From NCBI RefSeq assembly GCF_000004075.3, contig NC_026657.2, positions 9,362,001 to 9,426,000 on the forward strand: a stretch of 64,000 bases of DNA, given 5' to 3'. Each line of letters opens with the position of its first letter. Position 1 is the stretch's first letter. This DNA is from Cucumis sativus. Lineage: Eukaryota; Streptophyta; Magnoliopsida; Cucurbitales; Cucurbitaceae. Made by a program: the position numbers and the translations under genes. Below the pieces are notes generated by a model. That model had not been told where the DNA came from. It searched no databases and worked only from the letters and a program-made list of their open reading frames with translations. Positions 11,689 to 24,580 of the stretch are shown piece by piece.

Positions 11689-13417
11689 TCATACTTGTTG
11701 TTGGCCAACGGCTTCTACCTCCGGCTCCTCATTTTCTCCGGTCAACTCCTCAAGCGATTTTCCTTTAGGTTCCGGCACCAACAAGGTGAGCACACTACCG
11801 ATGAAATTGATGCAACCAAGTGCAATGAGAGAGTTCTTAACACCAATACCGGGTGGATACCCTAGGTCCGTTTTTGTTCTGTCAGGATTTTGTGCTGCAT
11901 ACAAGAACCCGAAAGCACCGATAATTGCTCCAGCTTTACCGGCGGCAGCGGAGATCCCGTGACATGTGGATCTTAGCCTAGCCGGAAAGATTTCAGCCGG
12001 AACGATGAAAGTAGTGGAGTTAGGCCCAAAATTTGCAAAGAAAAATGTTAAGGAATACATGACCAAAAACCCAATTCGATTCTCTTTTAAAATCCAATGG
12101 TTGTAAGGGAAGGCAATAGCGAACATGAAAATCGTCATCATAATGAACCCAATTAATTGGATGGTGAATCTACCGATGATATCAATCAAAGCCACAGTGA
12201 ACCAATAGCCTGGCACGGTCCCACAAAGCGCAATGAGCGTTTGCGCCCTAGCGATACGAAAGCACTCTTCAAGAGCGCTCATGGTTTTAGCGGGAGGGAG
12301 CCAACCTATTGCAGTGAATATGTCTTTCTGGAAAAGGTTTTGGCTATAAAATGCAATGTCTAGTAAGAACCAAGTGGTTGTGGTTCCAACCAAGTGAAGG
12401 CCATGGCGCTTGAGGAATTGCCTTGAAAACAAGCCGAAGTTGTTTTTGTTTGTGTTTAATATTTTTTCTAACTTCTCTTCTTCTGCCTCAACCACTACTT
12501 GTAACACTTTCGACATGTCCGCTGCAGCTTGTTTGGCGTTCTTTGCTACTAGAGCGGTGTAACGGGCAGTTTCGGGCATCTTCATACGCCAATAGTATGT
12601 CATTCCTGCTGGGATGGCGCCAAACATTAGAACAACGCGCCATACGTAGTCTGACTCCGGTACAGTTGATCCCACTGGGTCAATCTCGTATGAAGGTGCT
12701 GAGAATCTGTTGTTGAATGCAGCTGCGATCCCACATCAATAGTTATTAAAATTTTGCTATATATTTCTAATATTTTGATTTATTTTATTGTATGTAAAAA
12801 AACCTATTATTATAATTATATATTAGGCTTCTTTTAACTTTTCACAGTGTGTGAGTACCTGAAACAATCAACGCTACGATTCCACCGGCCAAAATTCCAA
12901 AACCTTGCATGGCGAAAACAGCAGCTATAAAAGCCCCTCGTGTTTTCTTATTAGCATATTCAGACATGATTGTCGCCGAAAGTGGGTAATCGCCCCCAAT
13001 CCCAAACCCAAGCCAGAACCGAAACAAACATAAAGTGGTCATTGTTGCTTTTGCCGAATGCCCAAAACTTAGCCCCGACCCAAATGAACATACCACCATC
13101 AGTATCAACGTTATCCCATACACTTTCTTCCTCCCCATCTTGTCGCCTAGCCACCCGAAGAACAGCTGCCCCGCCAGTGTTCCACATAGAGCCACCCCAC
13201 TCACTGCTGCCGAGACGTTTGGAGGAAGTGACCCTGGCCGAGAGGACCCCGGCGTGTAGTAGTATATTCGACCTATCAACTTCGACACCACCGCGATGCA
13301 GAAAAGATCATAGGCGTCCGTGAAGAACCCCATTCCGGCTATGATGATGGCTGTGAAATGGTACCATTGAGTCTTTGCAACATCAAGTGCATTTAGAACT
13401 CCCAACTCTTGTGTCAT
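11689..13417 (-). CDS. PHT1-family high-affinity inorganic phosphate/H+ symporter, complete, one intron
   Basis: Plasma-membrane Pi:H+ cotransporter of the PHT1 family. Two coding exons: 12859-13417 and 11689-12722, joined across a 136-bp GT-AG intron (12723-12858) that splits an Ala codon (G|CT). The product is 530 residues, the usual PHT1 length. [18 protein letters not shown] starts the protein. The signature [13 protein letters not shown] is at about residues 141-153. The Asp in [10 protein letters not shown] falls at residue 308, matching the phosphate/proton-binding Asp of the fungal transporter PiPT. Also visible are [15 protein letters not shown] and the C-terminal [10 protein letters not shown], then an acidic tail ending GQQQV. 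The central loop carries [19 protein letters not shown]. The ATG is chosen by alignment with its tandem partner. A P1BS-bearing promoter lies at 13952-14014 with a likely leader intron, so induction by Pi starvation is expected (inference). Confidence 0.97.
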
Positions 13418-13441
13418 TTTGTTGATTTCAAATATTCAATC

Positions 13442-13905
13442 CTGCTCTCAAAAAATACATAAATTTTTTTTGTCAATAGTCTATTAATTGTTCTAATTGT
13501 AATAAATGTTGTTTCTAACCATCATAATCTGAGCTGTTAGAGTTCCAATGCCATAAATAAATATAATTCTAATTGGACTAAAATAGTTTATAACCAAACA
13601 TAAACAATTATTAAATTTAAAACACATAGGTATAATACTAATTGCTATAGTAATCAAGTTAATGCCTTAAATGTTCCTAATTAAACAAAAACATCGAAGA
13701 TTAGTAAATAACTATCTCACTTAGGTTTGTTTTTTTCTTTTTTGCCACTGGTAAGAAAAAGATTAGTAGCAACTATGTTAGTAAAAAACGTAAAAGTAGA
13801 AAGATGAAAAGTAAGGTTAAGAAAAAGTACTTAATCAAAGAATGAATGTTTTGAAAGTAAAAAGAAAGAAGAAGAAGAAGTAGAGTATTACAAGGTAATA
13901 GTTAC
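13442..13905 (-). other. Probable 5'-UTR intron of second PHT1 gene
   Basis: On the minus strand a donor CTTTG|GTAACT (intron starts 13905) and an acceptor GAGAGCAG|G (intron ends 13442) bracket 464 bp of AT-rich sequence between the TATA box at 13952 and the ATG at 13417. Leader introns are frequent in plant PHT1 genes. Predicted by eye only. Confidence 0.4.
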
Positions 13906-13951
13906 CAAAGGTGGAGGGGAGGAGATTGATGAGTGTAAGGATGAGTTGTAG

Positions 13952-14014
13952 TTTAAATAGAGCATTGATATATTTGAGTTGGGAGAATAATTTGAGCATC
14001 TTTTTGGTATATCC
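13952..14014 (-). promoter_or_regulatory. P1BS element and TATA box of second PHT1 gene
   Basis: P1BS GNATATNC occurs as GTATATCC (14007-14014). A TATA-like TATTTAAA on the minus strand lies at 13952-13959. An ACGTGG core (minus strand) sits immediately beyond the P1BS. The arrangement fits control by PHR-type MYB factors under phosphate starvation. Confidence 0.5.
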
Positions 14015-14603
14015 CCCACGTACTTTTAATATCTTAATGTCTTTCCCAAATAGGAATAAAATAGGTCTAATTAATCAGATTTTAATTCCTATAATAAATA
14101 TATTTCTAAATTTTTTTATAATCAGTTTGAGTTCCCACTCTTATTGCTATTCCCATCCAGTTGGCAATTTTGATTTGTGCACTCCATTACCAATTATTCA
14201 ATTCTAATCCCAAATATTTGAATCATCTTAATCTTTTTCCCCTAATAATAATTATTAATTTAACCTTAAGAAAAAACATGAAGAATTATTCAAAAAGCAA
14301 AACCCACAAAATATTTATCATTCATTTGCAAAACCAATTGTAATTATTTTCTGTTTTTGTCGTATATATAAATAGTTTGTTTTTTCTAATTTTATTATTA
14401 AAAATTCATTTAATTATCTTGCCATTTTTTCACTTATCTTCAAAAACTTTACCCTATATATGTTCATTTTGTATAACTTTTCAATAATTTATATAGCTAT
14501 TAAATGTAAATTATAGTTTTTTTAGAATTTAAAAAGTTGTTTTTTTGGAACAAGGCCATGAAATATGCACTTCAAATTTCTTAACCTCAATTATATGACG
14601 TCT

Positions 14604-14713
14604 ATATATTCGAAAATAAAATTGCTCTTCTTTTCAATAACAAAAATAATAATTATATATATATTCGAAAATAAAATTGATCTTCTTTTCAATAACAAAA
14701 ATAATAATTATAT
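14604..14713. repeat. 55-bp direct tandem duplication
   Basis: Two adjacent copies (14604-14658 and 14659-14713) differ at one visible base (c versus a after AAAATTG). The near identity points to a recent slippage or unequal-crossover event. Confidence 0.85.
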
Positions 14714-17591
14714 CGTATTATAATTAAGTCAACATTTTTTAAAATTAACGCATAAATTTGTATTATCAAACTTAAAGTTAAATATTTGTTCTCTCAACTC
14801 ATTGTCAAAATAAAAAAACTACCTCTTGAAACATCGTCCAATAAAAATCACCTTTTGCTAATGATAAGATGAAGAGAGTCTTACGTTGGAAAAACTAAGA
14901 AAACTCACAATTTTTATAAGATAGATATATTACTTTACTCATTATCAATTGGTAATGAAATCTCATGCTATAAAACAACTAAGTACTTGTAACTCTTTTT
15001 ACACCATTTAATATAAATCAACTAAACAAAAGTGTTTATTACTTGTGTACATGATTATTATCTTCTCCAGCACAACAAATATACAGAAATGAGGGATAGA
15101 ATTTAGGTTAATTATTATCATGAAACTAAGTTTACTTTAGCCTCTAGATAGTCTAAGAACATCGATTTATTATTTAGTGCGACGATCATGATTGCGTTGA
15201 CCTTATCCGACACATGTGGTTCAAATTAATAAAGAAAAAAAAAATGAAAGTCAAGGGGTTGACATTTTTAATATACATCATGTATACGCCACATTATTTT
15301 TTCTACAGTTTTTATATCTATAACTAAAAAATTTGGAAAATATATACGAATCTAATAAAATATTTACTTTCTCATGTGATTGTGACCTTCAACTTAAGAA
15401 GCCCTCTGGCAAGGAAGAACTAAAATACTTGATAATGTGAAAATATCCATTTGTCTTATTGAATTGAATCATAAATTTATCTAAGTTACCATATGATGTC
15501 TATATTATCCAAATGGTAGGTTGGAAAAAGACCTTTCAGATATTTATTAAATTAGGAGAACATAAATTAATATTTATTTTGTCCACAAAATTATACCTAA
15601 ACTACTACTTTATGATTACTAAAATAAAAGCCTTGAGGACGTAATTTAAATGTTTTGGACACTAATGTGGATAAAACTATATGAAAATATGTAGTTTAGG
15701 GATAAATCCCATAACAATGGTTATGTTTTGAAAATAAACTAATTATAATATTGGTTGACTTTCTAGAATTAATATATTTTCAATATGTAGATTAGAAAGC
15801 ATATAAACATGAAATATCAGAAGAAAAAAAATAGACTGAATTAATCATGGATTTTGAAAACTTTTTTTTTTTTCAAGTAATATATTCTTAAGAAACCTTT
15901 AGAATCCATTTTGCATAAAATGACATTCTTTTTTATTTACATTTGGAAAAATACCATTTTTTTATTCAAATGAAAATTATGAAAAATAGCTAAATAAATA
16001 AAATATTTGTCCTTTATAAAAAATTTGAAACGTAAATAGTTGGATTTTTCTAAAAAACAAATAGAGACTATGTGTCATTTATATCATGTCAATAAGATGG
16101 TCTAGAAAATATTTTTAAATTTTCCAATACCAAGATACCAAAATTTAGTTTAAATTAAATTTTAAGTGATAAAATTAAAAAATAAATTGCTTTAAATAAA
16201 AAATTATATATTTGACCACCACCTAAAATTCAAAATAAATTTTGAAAAAATGAATTTATAATAAAATTTAAAATGAATTTATAAAATAATGTGGTTTAGG
16301 ATAAACACTTAAAACCAACTTTTAGAAAAATAAATTTTGTGTGTTTAATGGTTAATCTTCTTAATTTGTATGAAACAATATTGCCAACTTCAATTATCCT
16401 CACCAGTCACAAACTAACATTTGACAACCATCTCTGTCAACTGTCGACGAGTAACTTTCTTTAACCGTTTTTTCGTGGTCATTGTCATTGTCTATCAACT
16501 TTTGTTGGTCATTTTTTTGTGACCATTATAATTGGCTTAGTTTTGTCAACTTTCTGACTGTTATCCGCCAACTATTTTTTGTGATTGTACTTTCAATAAG
16601 TGTCGTGATTATCATTTTACAGAGACTGTTCTCGACCACCTCAAACCACCCTCCTTGATGATCGTTGTCGAACTTCTATCAAAATCTCCACTGAATAATA
16701 CTATCAATCTATATATATAGATATATCTAAAAAAACATTTTACTCTATTACAAATCAAACAAGTTGTGAAAAAATATTTAAATGAAAATGCATGTTTTTT
16801 GTGAAGTGATGTGTTTAATTTCATTACATAAAAAGAAATTAAGATAAAAAAAATCAGAAATAGAAATAGAGGAAGGGAACCCCCAATTTAACGTCATTGT
16901 TTTGTTGTTGAAGAGTGGAGAGAAGAGAGGAGAAGAGTGGGTTTGTAAGAATGTCAACTTTTCTATATCAACTGCTAATCAGCCTCAGACATCCAACAAA
17001 TCAACGGCTGATATGTTCGTACCTTGCAATAATATAAAGCGACGTCGGATCGTGGCAATATATTGTATCCGTACCGTACTCAATGATTCTTGTTTAGTTG
17101 TTTATTTTAACCCAAAGACTTTTATTATTATTTCATAAATAAAATAACAGCATATTGTTTTCAAAATAATATAATTAGGATAAGACAGATATTATATTCT
17201 ACAGTTTTTTATTGTGATAAATAGGCTTCTTTTTTATTTTACTTCATCACGTACAAAGCAAGTTTTCTTTTTGTATACAATTTAGAAATAATAATTAAAT
17301 ACAATATAGGCCGAAAAGAAAAGGTCAATTTTTTACACCTAAAAGATCATCCAATGTAAATAATTCAGCTTTTAATGTCAATATTTGTACACACTATTTT
17401 AATATTTCAATCTTTGTTTTTATTTGTTTTAATTCATTGCTGTTATCTCTTTCGCTGACTTTCTTTAGATTTCTTTTACAAAAGTAAGAAGTTTTTATAA
17501 TTCTTATGTCAATTTGTCAACTAACTAATTGTTTCACAAATTTGCTATAAAAATTCTAGAGGTGTTTGGGATGTTGGTTATTTATCTTCAA

Positions 17592-17670
17592 GATTAATAT
17601 AATTGAGTTATAGGGGGTTGATTAATATAATTGAGTTATAAGGGGTTGATTAATTTAATTTGAGTTATAA
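17592..17670. repeat. 28-bp tandem repeat, about 2.8 copies
   Basis: Units at 17592-17619, 17620-17647 and a partial, more diverged unit from 17648. Each starts GATTAATATAATTGAGTTAT and ends in a G-run and TT. It follows a GTGTTTGGGATGTTGG stretch that resembles a transposon edge, but no matching terminal repeat was found. Confidence 0.75.
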
Positions 17671-18557
17671 TAGTATATATTATGAAATCTAAACTATTTT
17701 AGATTAAAAAAGAAATACTAAACACTGTATCAAGTAATTTTAAAAATTACGAAAATAAAAATAAAAACCTGAAATAAATAGTATATACTTGGAGTTTGGA
17801 AATAGTATCATAACTAATTGGAGACTTCAAAAGTCATATTTACAGTATGGTTACTTTACATTCAAGTCATATTATGTACGTAATTAACTTCCTTACGTTA
17901 TAAATTTAGTCATAAACTTTCAAGTTTTGATATTGTCAGTTATGTTGTATTTTAAAGGATAGATGTTTGATCCATTTCCACTCTTGGTCAAATATATATA
18001 TATACATATTTGAAGTAAGCAAAATTTTTTTTATCAATCAAATATTAGTTTTGTACATAATTATTTATTTTGTTTATTTCTCCAACATAGTCCCCATAAA
18101 AGGTAGTGGTTAAACTTCCACACAATGAACATTTTTAGTCATTTATTCAAAGCTATTCTTCACAATTCTCCTCATATTCATATCATAAGGCTAAACATGT
18201 TGGGTCAAGCCAACCCAAGAACCGTCGTAGGATGGGCAAATGAAGGCATTAAGGCCCACTTGCAGTACTTGACTTCGAAAAATCATAAAGATAAAAAGAC
18301 GAGAATATCTCTGTCTTTTTACAATTATTTTGTTCTCCATAGATGCTTAAGTGAACCCACAAGTAAGAAGAAAGGGGCAAAAAAGCATGAGTACTTGTCA
18401 AAATAACCACATACCATTTGTTACACTAAAATGGTGGAAAGTGGAAACCCTGTATCAGATGTCATATTTTAGTAAGAAGAAGCCATGGGAGATCAAAACT
18501 CACCCAAGGAGGTAAACCTCGGAACCAACCAGACAAACTTGAACAAGCTAAAAAGTT

Positions 18558-20858
18558 TCATCCGATTGAGCCAAGAAACGACTGCGAAGGGGAAAATGGG
18601 AAAGATTAGAGCTTTTTCAAGCTTGAATCAACCTTCGTTTTAATTAGTTCCAAGTAGATAATGAACTAACCTTTACTTTTTTTGGACCACCATATCGCCC
18701 TGACGAGATGCTGCCAAACCCGAACTTTGGCTTTTTTTCAGGTGGTTTTAGTATTTGGAAGGAGCACATTAAATTTGAATCCACATGCATCATTGCAGCT
18801 GCATTGTCAAACTCTCCACAGTAGTTTGGAGCAGAAAACAAAGTTACAAGCTGTCTATTTGCAAAAAACTCGTACCCGTCCTCCACGACCTGCGTATTGA
18901 AACAGAAGGCTTTCAGTGCAAGTGCTTGCATTGCAGGCTATAAAGTTGAATAAGCATGTTCACACCTGGTGGGCTCTACAAATCAAATCAAGATCGTGTT
19001 TTCGAAGAAACTCTGATACTCGATCTGCACCAAAGGTGTATGAAACCCCTCGTTCATTCGGTCCCCAGCCACGTGTATTTACGCTTGGATCAGACCAAAG
19101 AAGATCACAGAGTAAACCTGATTCTGGAACATCAGCAGGGCGCTTTAAATTCCTAATCTGATCTAACCTGTCAAGGTGAGGAGATAACCCACCATGCATA
19201 CACAGGATCTTTTCATCAATTAGAGCAGCCGCAGGTAAACAGTTGAAACAATCCGTGAATATTTTCCACAGTTTGACATTGAACCTACGTTTACATTCAT
19301 CGTAAAAACCATAAATACGGTTTACAGATGCACATTCGTGGTTGCCCCTCAAAAGGAAGAAGTTTTCAGGATACTTTATTTTATATGCAAGGAGGAGGCA
19401 GATTGTTTCTATGCTCTGCTTTCCTCGATCAACATAGTCCCCCAAGAACAAGTAATTCGAATGAGGAGGAAATCCACCAAATTCGAGCAGCCTTAGAAGA
19501 TCAGAAAACTGACCATGGATATCCCCTGCATGGCATTGGAAACTAAATTTCAGTCATTTATACAACTAAACAACGAATTGGATAAATGTACACTCATGTT
19601 TCCCCAATGGCACTAGAATGAATGGCAGGTTATGAGTCAAGACAACTAACCACCGCCACCAGTATGTTCAATAGTTATCACTCTTTCAAAGTGCAAAACT
19701 ATGCCTAAAATCAATGGGGTGAAAGGTTTCTTATGGGTCGTTTGTCCCACTGGCTTCTTAAGTTGGTAACTTGGTGTAGGCAACTCAGCTTATTAGACTT
19801 CACTAATAAGCGTTGCACATTTATTAACTTCATCTTTCCTTTTTTTTTTTTACTTTGCACATTTACATATAAACTTTATTTTCCTGTCGACCTCTACTTT
19901 CAAATTTATCAATAAGCTCAATTTTAATTTTTAATCTACTTTTCACAAGCATCAAAAAACTCAATCTTACAACTGTATACCCCAACTTCAACATATTAAC
20001 CTCATAAGTCATACTTATTGATCCAACTCAATGGGCCAAACGCCATATTAGATTTTAGATGGTTTACACTCGAATGCTTAGATGGGGAACAGAACAGTTT
20101 AGATGGTTTACACTTGAATGTGTATACTCGAGAAGGGGAAGATTTAAAAAATATATCGAATACTTGTATGCTAAGTGATACATCAACTCATTTTTTTCAC
20201 ATACAAACGTACAATTCCTCTATATGTATCAGCCCCAATTTCCCATTCTAGTCTTATGAGTTGGACCGTCTGTCTAGAATTTCAGTGATATAGTTTTCAA
20301 TTTCAACAGAGAGTCCTTCTCACTGTCTCCCCCCATGCGTGTTACATACTGAATGACCCTGTCTTTTCATTTTAATCAAACAAGAAAAACCTTTCCCCCT
20401 TTTCAACTTGAAGCAAGCAACAACCTATCTTCAAGAAGTTGAGTCATAAATGGTAAAATAAAGCCACCCCAACTTCTAAAAAACTTAGATAAATTCTTGA
20501 AACTTTGTAGGCCATTTGGAATTTGTTAGTGCGTAATGAGCATATTTGATTAGTTCTTCTCAAGTTTAGTATGCCAATATACTGTTTTCAAACAGAGCAA
20601 CCAAAAAACAATCGTAGCTATAAGCAGTATAATTCCAGCAAGAAACCATAGAAAATCGAAAAAGAAAGGGGAAAAGGAGAAACCGCAGATATAAATAGGT
20701 GCATCAATTTCCAAAAGATTAGGTTGCCTTAAGAAAATTTCTCTGGAAGCCAAGCATAGCTGGGTAATTTCAGTCTCAGAAAGCAGCAACTGCTTCCCCG
20801 ATCTGCTCCCGATTTCAAGCAACCTATTAATTATTCTATTGAGGGTAGCAGATTCCAT
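18558..20858 (-). CDS. Serine/threonine protein phosphatase PP1 catalytic subunit (TOPP-like)
   Basis: Metal-dependent PPP-family phosphatase that removes phosphate from Ser/Thr, acting with regulatory subunits in cytosol and nucleus. Coding exons on the minus strand: 20684-20858, 18966-19525, 18671-18889 and 18558-18581, all GT-AG; introns are 1158, 76 and 89 bp. The product is 325 residues. Catalytic motifs are intact: GDIHGQ (59-64), GDYVDRG (87-93), RGNHE (118-122), LLWSDP, and [10 protein letters not shown] (265-274). The first intron splits the Gly codon before DIHGQ. The last intron has a strong GTTAGT donor, a CTAAT branch-like site and a pyrimidine tract before CGCAG; splicing gives a C-terminus KVKSFLGSIG. 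Without splicing the protein would instead end [10 protein letters not shown] at 18644. The ATG opens [14 protein letters not shown], typical of plant PP1. Most like Arabidopsis TOPP genes, with TOPP6 favoured by gene order. Confidence 0.95.
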
Positions 20859-20868
20859 CTTAGAGTTC

Positions 20869-20994
20869 CTGCTTCAATCCAAGTGAAAAAAGAAAAAAGA
20901 AAAAAGAAAAAAATTCATTCAGATCAAACAAAATAGCAGTAGTAAAGTAAAAAGAAAAAAAAAAAAAAAAAGCAGAATAAAGGCAGCAACGTAC
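20869..20994 (-). other. Candidate 5'-UTR intron of PP1 gene
   Basis: Minus-strand donor CCAA|GTACGTT (intron from 20994) and acceptor TTGAAGCAG|GAAC (ending 20869) lie just before the ATG at 20858 and enclose a long pyrimidine tract. 126 bp. Predicted from splice signals only. Confidence 0.45.
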
Positions 20995-21124
20995 TTGGAT
21001 GTTGAGGGGCTTGTTGATTTGAAAAACAAACATGAGCTGGAGAAAGAAAAAGTGGGGAAGAAGAAATGGAAATGGGAGAGAAAGGGTGTTTGAAAATGAA
21101 GCAAAATGGAAGATGAAGAGTAGA

Positions 21125-21130
21125 TTTATA
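21125..21130 (-). promoter_or_regulatory. TATA box of PP1 gene
   Basis: TATAAA on the minus strand about 270 bases before the PP1 ATG, followed by a pyrimidine-rich leader. It suggests a transcription start near 21095. Confidence 0.45.
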
Positions 21131-21535
21131 TTTGTATTTGAGTTTGGCCATTAGATTGAGAACTCACTCGGTGAAATGGAAAAGAATGGTGGGAGATCAA
21201 TTGAGGAAAAAAGAAGAATATATTCGAAATGAAGAATATTGAGTGGAATTGGGAGAAAAGGCTAAAAGAAAAAATGTGAAGAAGAAAGGGAAACGGGGAA
21301 GAGACATTAAAGAAAGAAAGGTAAAGAAGAAGATTTCTAAAGTGAGGGTGTGAGAGGACCCCATAGAACTTCGTATACACTCTTCAACCTTCCATGATCA
21401 CCACCACGGTGGCGCGTTTCTGTTTTCACCACGCACCCGGCACCCCTCCATAATATTTCCGCCAAATTTGCAAACCCACAGCTACCAAATAACTCTTTTC
21501 TTTCCTTCTTTATAATTGTTATACTACTATAGTTT

Positions 21536-21555
21536 GGCCCATTTTCTTGTGGGCC
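21536..21555. promoter_or_regulatory. Inverted pair of site II elements upstream of PP1
   Basis: GGCCCA (21536-21541) and TGGGCC (21550-21555) face each other about 410 bp upstream of the PP1 TATA box. Such TGGGCY elements are typical of constitutively expressed plant genes. Confidence 0.35.
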
Positions 21556-21559
21556 TTGC

Positions 21560-24500
21560 TTTGTAGGCCTTGCCAATCTTGTGAATTCTACCATTTCATT
21601 TGGATTTAATAAAATCTCTTTCAAAAACAATAATAATAGCAATCACAACTCCAATACGTACCACTTTTAACATTAATAATTAACTTTATAACAACTTTTT
21701 TTAAAAAAAATTATAGATATAGCAAAACTTAAAACAATTATATCTTAACTTTATTCTTGATAGAGATTCATACTAGGATATGGTATATCATTAATAAATT
21801 TGGAGAATTGGATAAAAAATTTAACATGTTTGTAATTTCTTTTTAATATATTGTGTTGCTTTGCTAATATCTTTTTTTTTAACAAAGCACATATACACTT
21901 ACTTAAACATCTCATCTAGGTTTGTATTTGTTAATATCTTAGTTTTGATTGCTATATTTCCGATTGTCTCTCGATGTGCTTCCAATTTTAAAAATCCTAT
22001 ACAAAACCACAAGCACTAGGCTACCATATATATTTAACTCTAATTTATTTAAAATACAAAAAGAATGAAATAAAATATCTAATGTTTTTGTTTTGGGGAT
22101 TAAAATGAAAAAAAAAAAAAAACTTTATGAATGAAAATTCACGTATATAATCACAATATGATTATATAATACCATAGTTAGAGTAAGTAACAAAAGAAAA
22201 AGAAATGTAAGGCATTGGTTTGAAAGAAAAAGTGTAAAAGGAAAGCATATGGGATAGTACAATATGATCTTATTGTATAATATTACAACTATGTTTCAAT
22301 TAATAACCAGTTATTATATAGTTATTTAGTAGCTTATTATTGTTATAATATGTAAATATGGTTAGAATTGAAGTAGTTTTGTTAGAATTTTGAGAAAGAC
22401 TTTGACCTTGAATAGTCAATAACCACGTGATTCAATTGGAAGGTTCCTATTTTTCCATATTATACAAAACCTAATCCCTTCTTCGGTTTAATGTTTTCTT
22501 GTTTTCTTTTGCTAAAACAATTTGTGCACTTACTTCGTCTATTTTCACTATGAGTTAACGTATTCAAATTTTCTTCATACCTATGTCTATCATTTCCTTT
22601 TCTTTTTTAGCTTTCAATTGGGAGGTTAAAACAGTATTAACTATTAGTTTAATGACAAAAACGTAAATTCAGAACAGCTTAACTTGAAAACACTTTTCAA
22701 AAGTTGACAAGAAGTGCCTTTGGCCCTTTGTTTTAAAAAAGAAAAAAACAAACTAAACTAAACTAAACAGCAATCAAGAAGTGCCGAAAAGGAGTAGTTT
22801 TCATTTTATATTTTATTTTGAAATTTGGACAATAACTCCTTCACCACTGTAAGAACCATAATAAATAGAAAACTGAATACATTAAAAAACACACACACAC
22901 ACATTATCAAGCAAAACATCACTAATTCCAAATGATAATTGTGTAACATTAATTGAAAATTCCACATGAAAAAACTGAAAGAATGAACTGACATCACACT
23001 CTATTATAATATATATGAACTGCTTTCTTAATTCTCAATTAGTTTTGAGATAAAAATAAATATATTAAAAACTAAATCAAAATATCAAAGAAAAAAGAGG
23101 AAGACAATCTTCATTCTGCTTGGAGTTGTAGAAAGGTTATAGGAAGGCAGTCAACAAATCAGAAATAGCACGCAATATCATCATATTCTAAATTATATAT
23201 ATATCAAACGTGACAATTATTAATTTTCCTTATCTCTATGATTTTTTTATATATATATATGTAAAAAGTCATTAGAAAGTAGATATAAGCTTAGACCAGA
23301 TTGAAATATTGAAGCAAGCTGGAACCTTCCTTAACCTTTGAATTCATACCCTAATTTGCTTTCTCATACTCCCTTTTTATTCTTATTATTTTTTTAATCC
23401 CCAAGTGGAGCTCTTCCACTCCTACACATTACCCTTTTCTCTCCCCCTTTCACTTTCACTAAAATCATTTTCTATCCAACCCACCTTAAATTATTTTATA
23501 ACCCTTTTATTTCAAATAATACAATTCAAATAAAATGTCTACGTACTAATTAATATCTTCACTAGTTAACTTAGGTGTACCTTCAATTTAAAGTTTATAA
23601 TTAATTCTTTTTATGTCTTGAAAAAGTCACATCTAATGTTTTGTATTGTTACTATTGTTTGGAGACAAAAGACTAGTAAGCTTACTTAGCTTGATTCAAG
23701 AATGTGAAAGAAACCTTTTTGATGTCGTTTGTAGCATGGTTCTTTTTTACTATTATTGGAAATGATTTTGATTTTGAATAAAAAAGGTGAGATCCATGTT
23801 ATGTATACATTACAATCAAATGATAAACAATGAATTAATGTGTGGAATCATGCAATCTAAAATTTTGGACATGCACAAAATAGAAAACATCATGCATCTA
23901 CATATACTTTTAGAACAACCTTCCATCAAATCTTATAATGGCATCAACAAATATTAAATTGTAAATAACAATAGAAGACGGTTTGTTGTTCTAAAACTAA
24001 GAAAAATGGATTGATTTATAGGAATTCTTACCGTTTTTATGGTTAATAAAGTTACTATGATCAGTCTCACTTCTTCTTTTTATTTTTGGAAAAAGAATTT
24101 AAGAAAAATGTTCAAAAGAAGTTTTGTAATGAAAATAATTATTGAAGAGTCAATTTTATAGTACACCCACGTGTGACCCACATAAGAGAAAAGATTACAT
24201 TATTCCTTGTCCAACATTCGTTTCATAATTGTATATTAAAAATAAAGGAACAAGATATTTGAATTGAGCCTATCCAGAACTACAAGGATTACTCAACTTT
24301 TTTTTTCCCCCAACTTACTTTGCAATAAGACAGAGAAAAAAGAAGAAAAAATAAAAGGAAAAAAAAACACATTAAGAATACGATCAAAATTTTGGAACAA
24401 TATGATCATTTTCTATAAGCTTTTACAACTCGAAGCTTCATCTTTCTTCTTGTTTGGTGAAAACAGAGAGGAAGGGGACAACAAAAACAAATATTAACAA

Positions 24501-24580
24501 GAGAATTAAGAGATCCCCAAATGAGATGAACTAAAAACGAAAAACAAAAAAATATTAATTAAGAATAATAATTTTGATTT
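21560..24580. other. AT-rich intergenic region between PP1 and the ERF1-like gene
   Basis: About 3 kb without a recognisable gene. It has short AC and AT tracts (near 22890 and 23246) and homopolymers. A GAACCTTC heat-shock-element-like word occurs near 23320, but with no gene attached. The right end probably includes the 3' UTR of the ERF gene on the minus strand. Confidence 0.55.

Larger units (their letters stand above)
14015..18557. other. AT-rich intergenic region between PHT1 and PP1 genes
   Basis: No gene recognised. It contains a 55-bp tandem duplication (14604-14713) and a 28-bp tandem triplication (17592-17670). A stretch around 16380-16680 shows repeated degenerate TTGGTCATT/GTGACCATT-like words and looks like decayed repeat DNA. 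The last few hundred bases probably include the 3' UTR of the PP1 gene on the minus strand. Confidence 0.55.

Noticed and set aside
16380-16680. Degenerate TTGGTCATT/GTGACCATT repeats as a coding repeat protein
   Set aside because: Frames are broken on both strands and the unit length is irregular.
18125-18406. 93-residue open frame (MNIFSHLFKAIL...)
   Set aside because: Has an ATG but no recognisable domain. It ends about 150 bp before the PP1 stop codon on the opposite strand, so it probably overlaps the PP1 3' flank; composition looks random.
20919-21380. Several F/S-rich minus-strand frames upstream of PP1
   Set aside because: They lie in the pyrimidine-rich leader and promoter of the PP1 gene and match no protein family.
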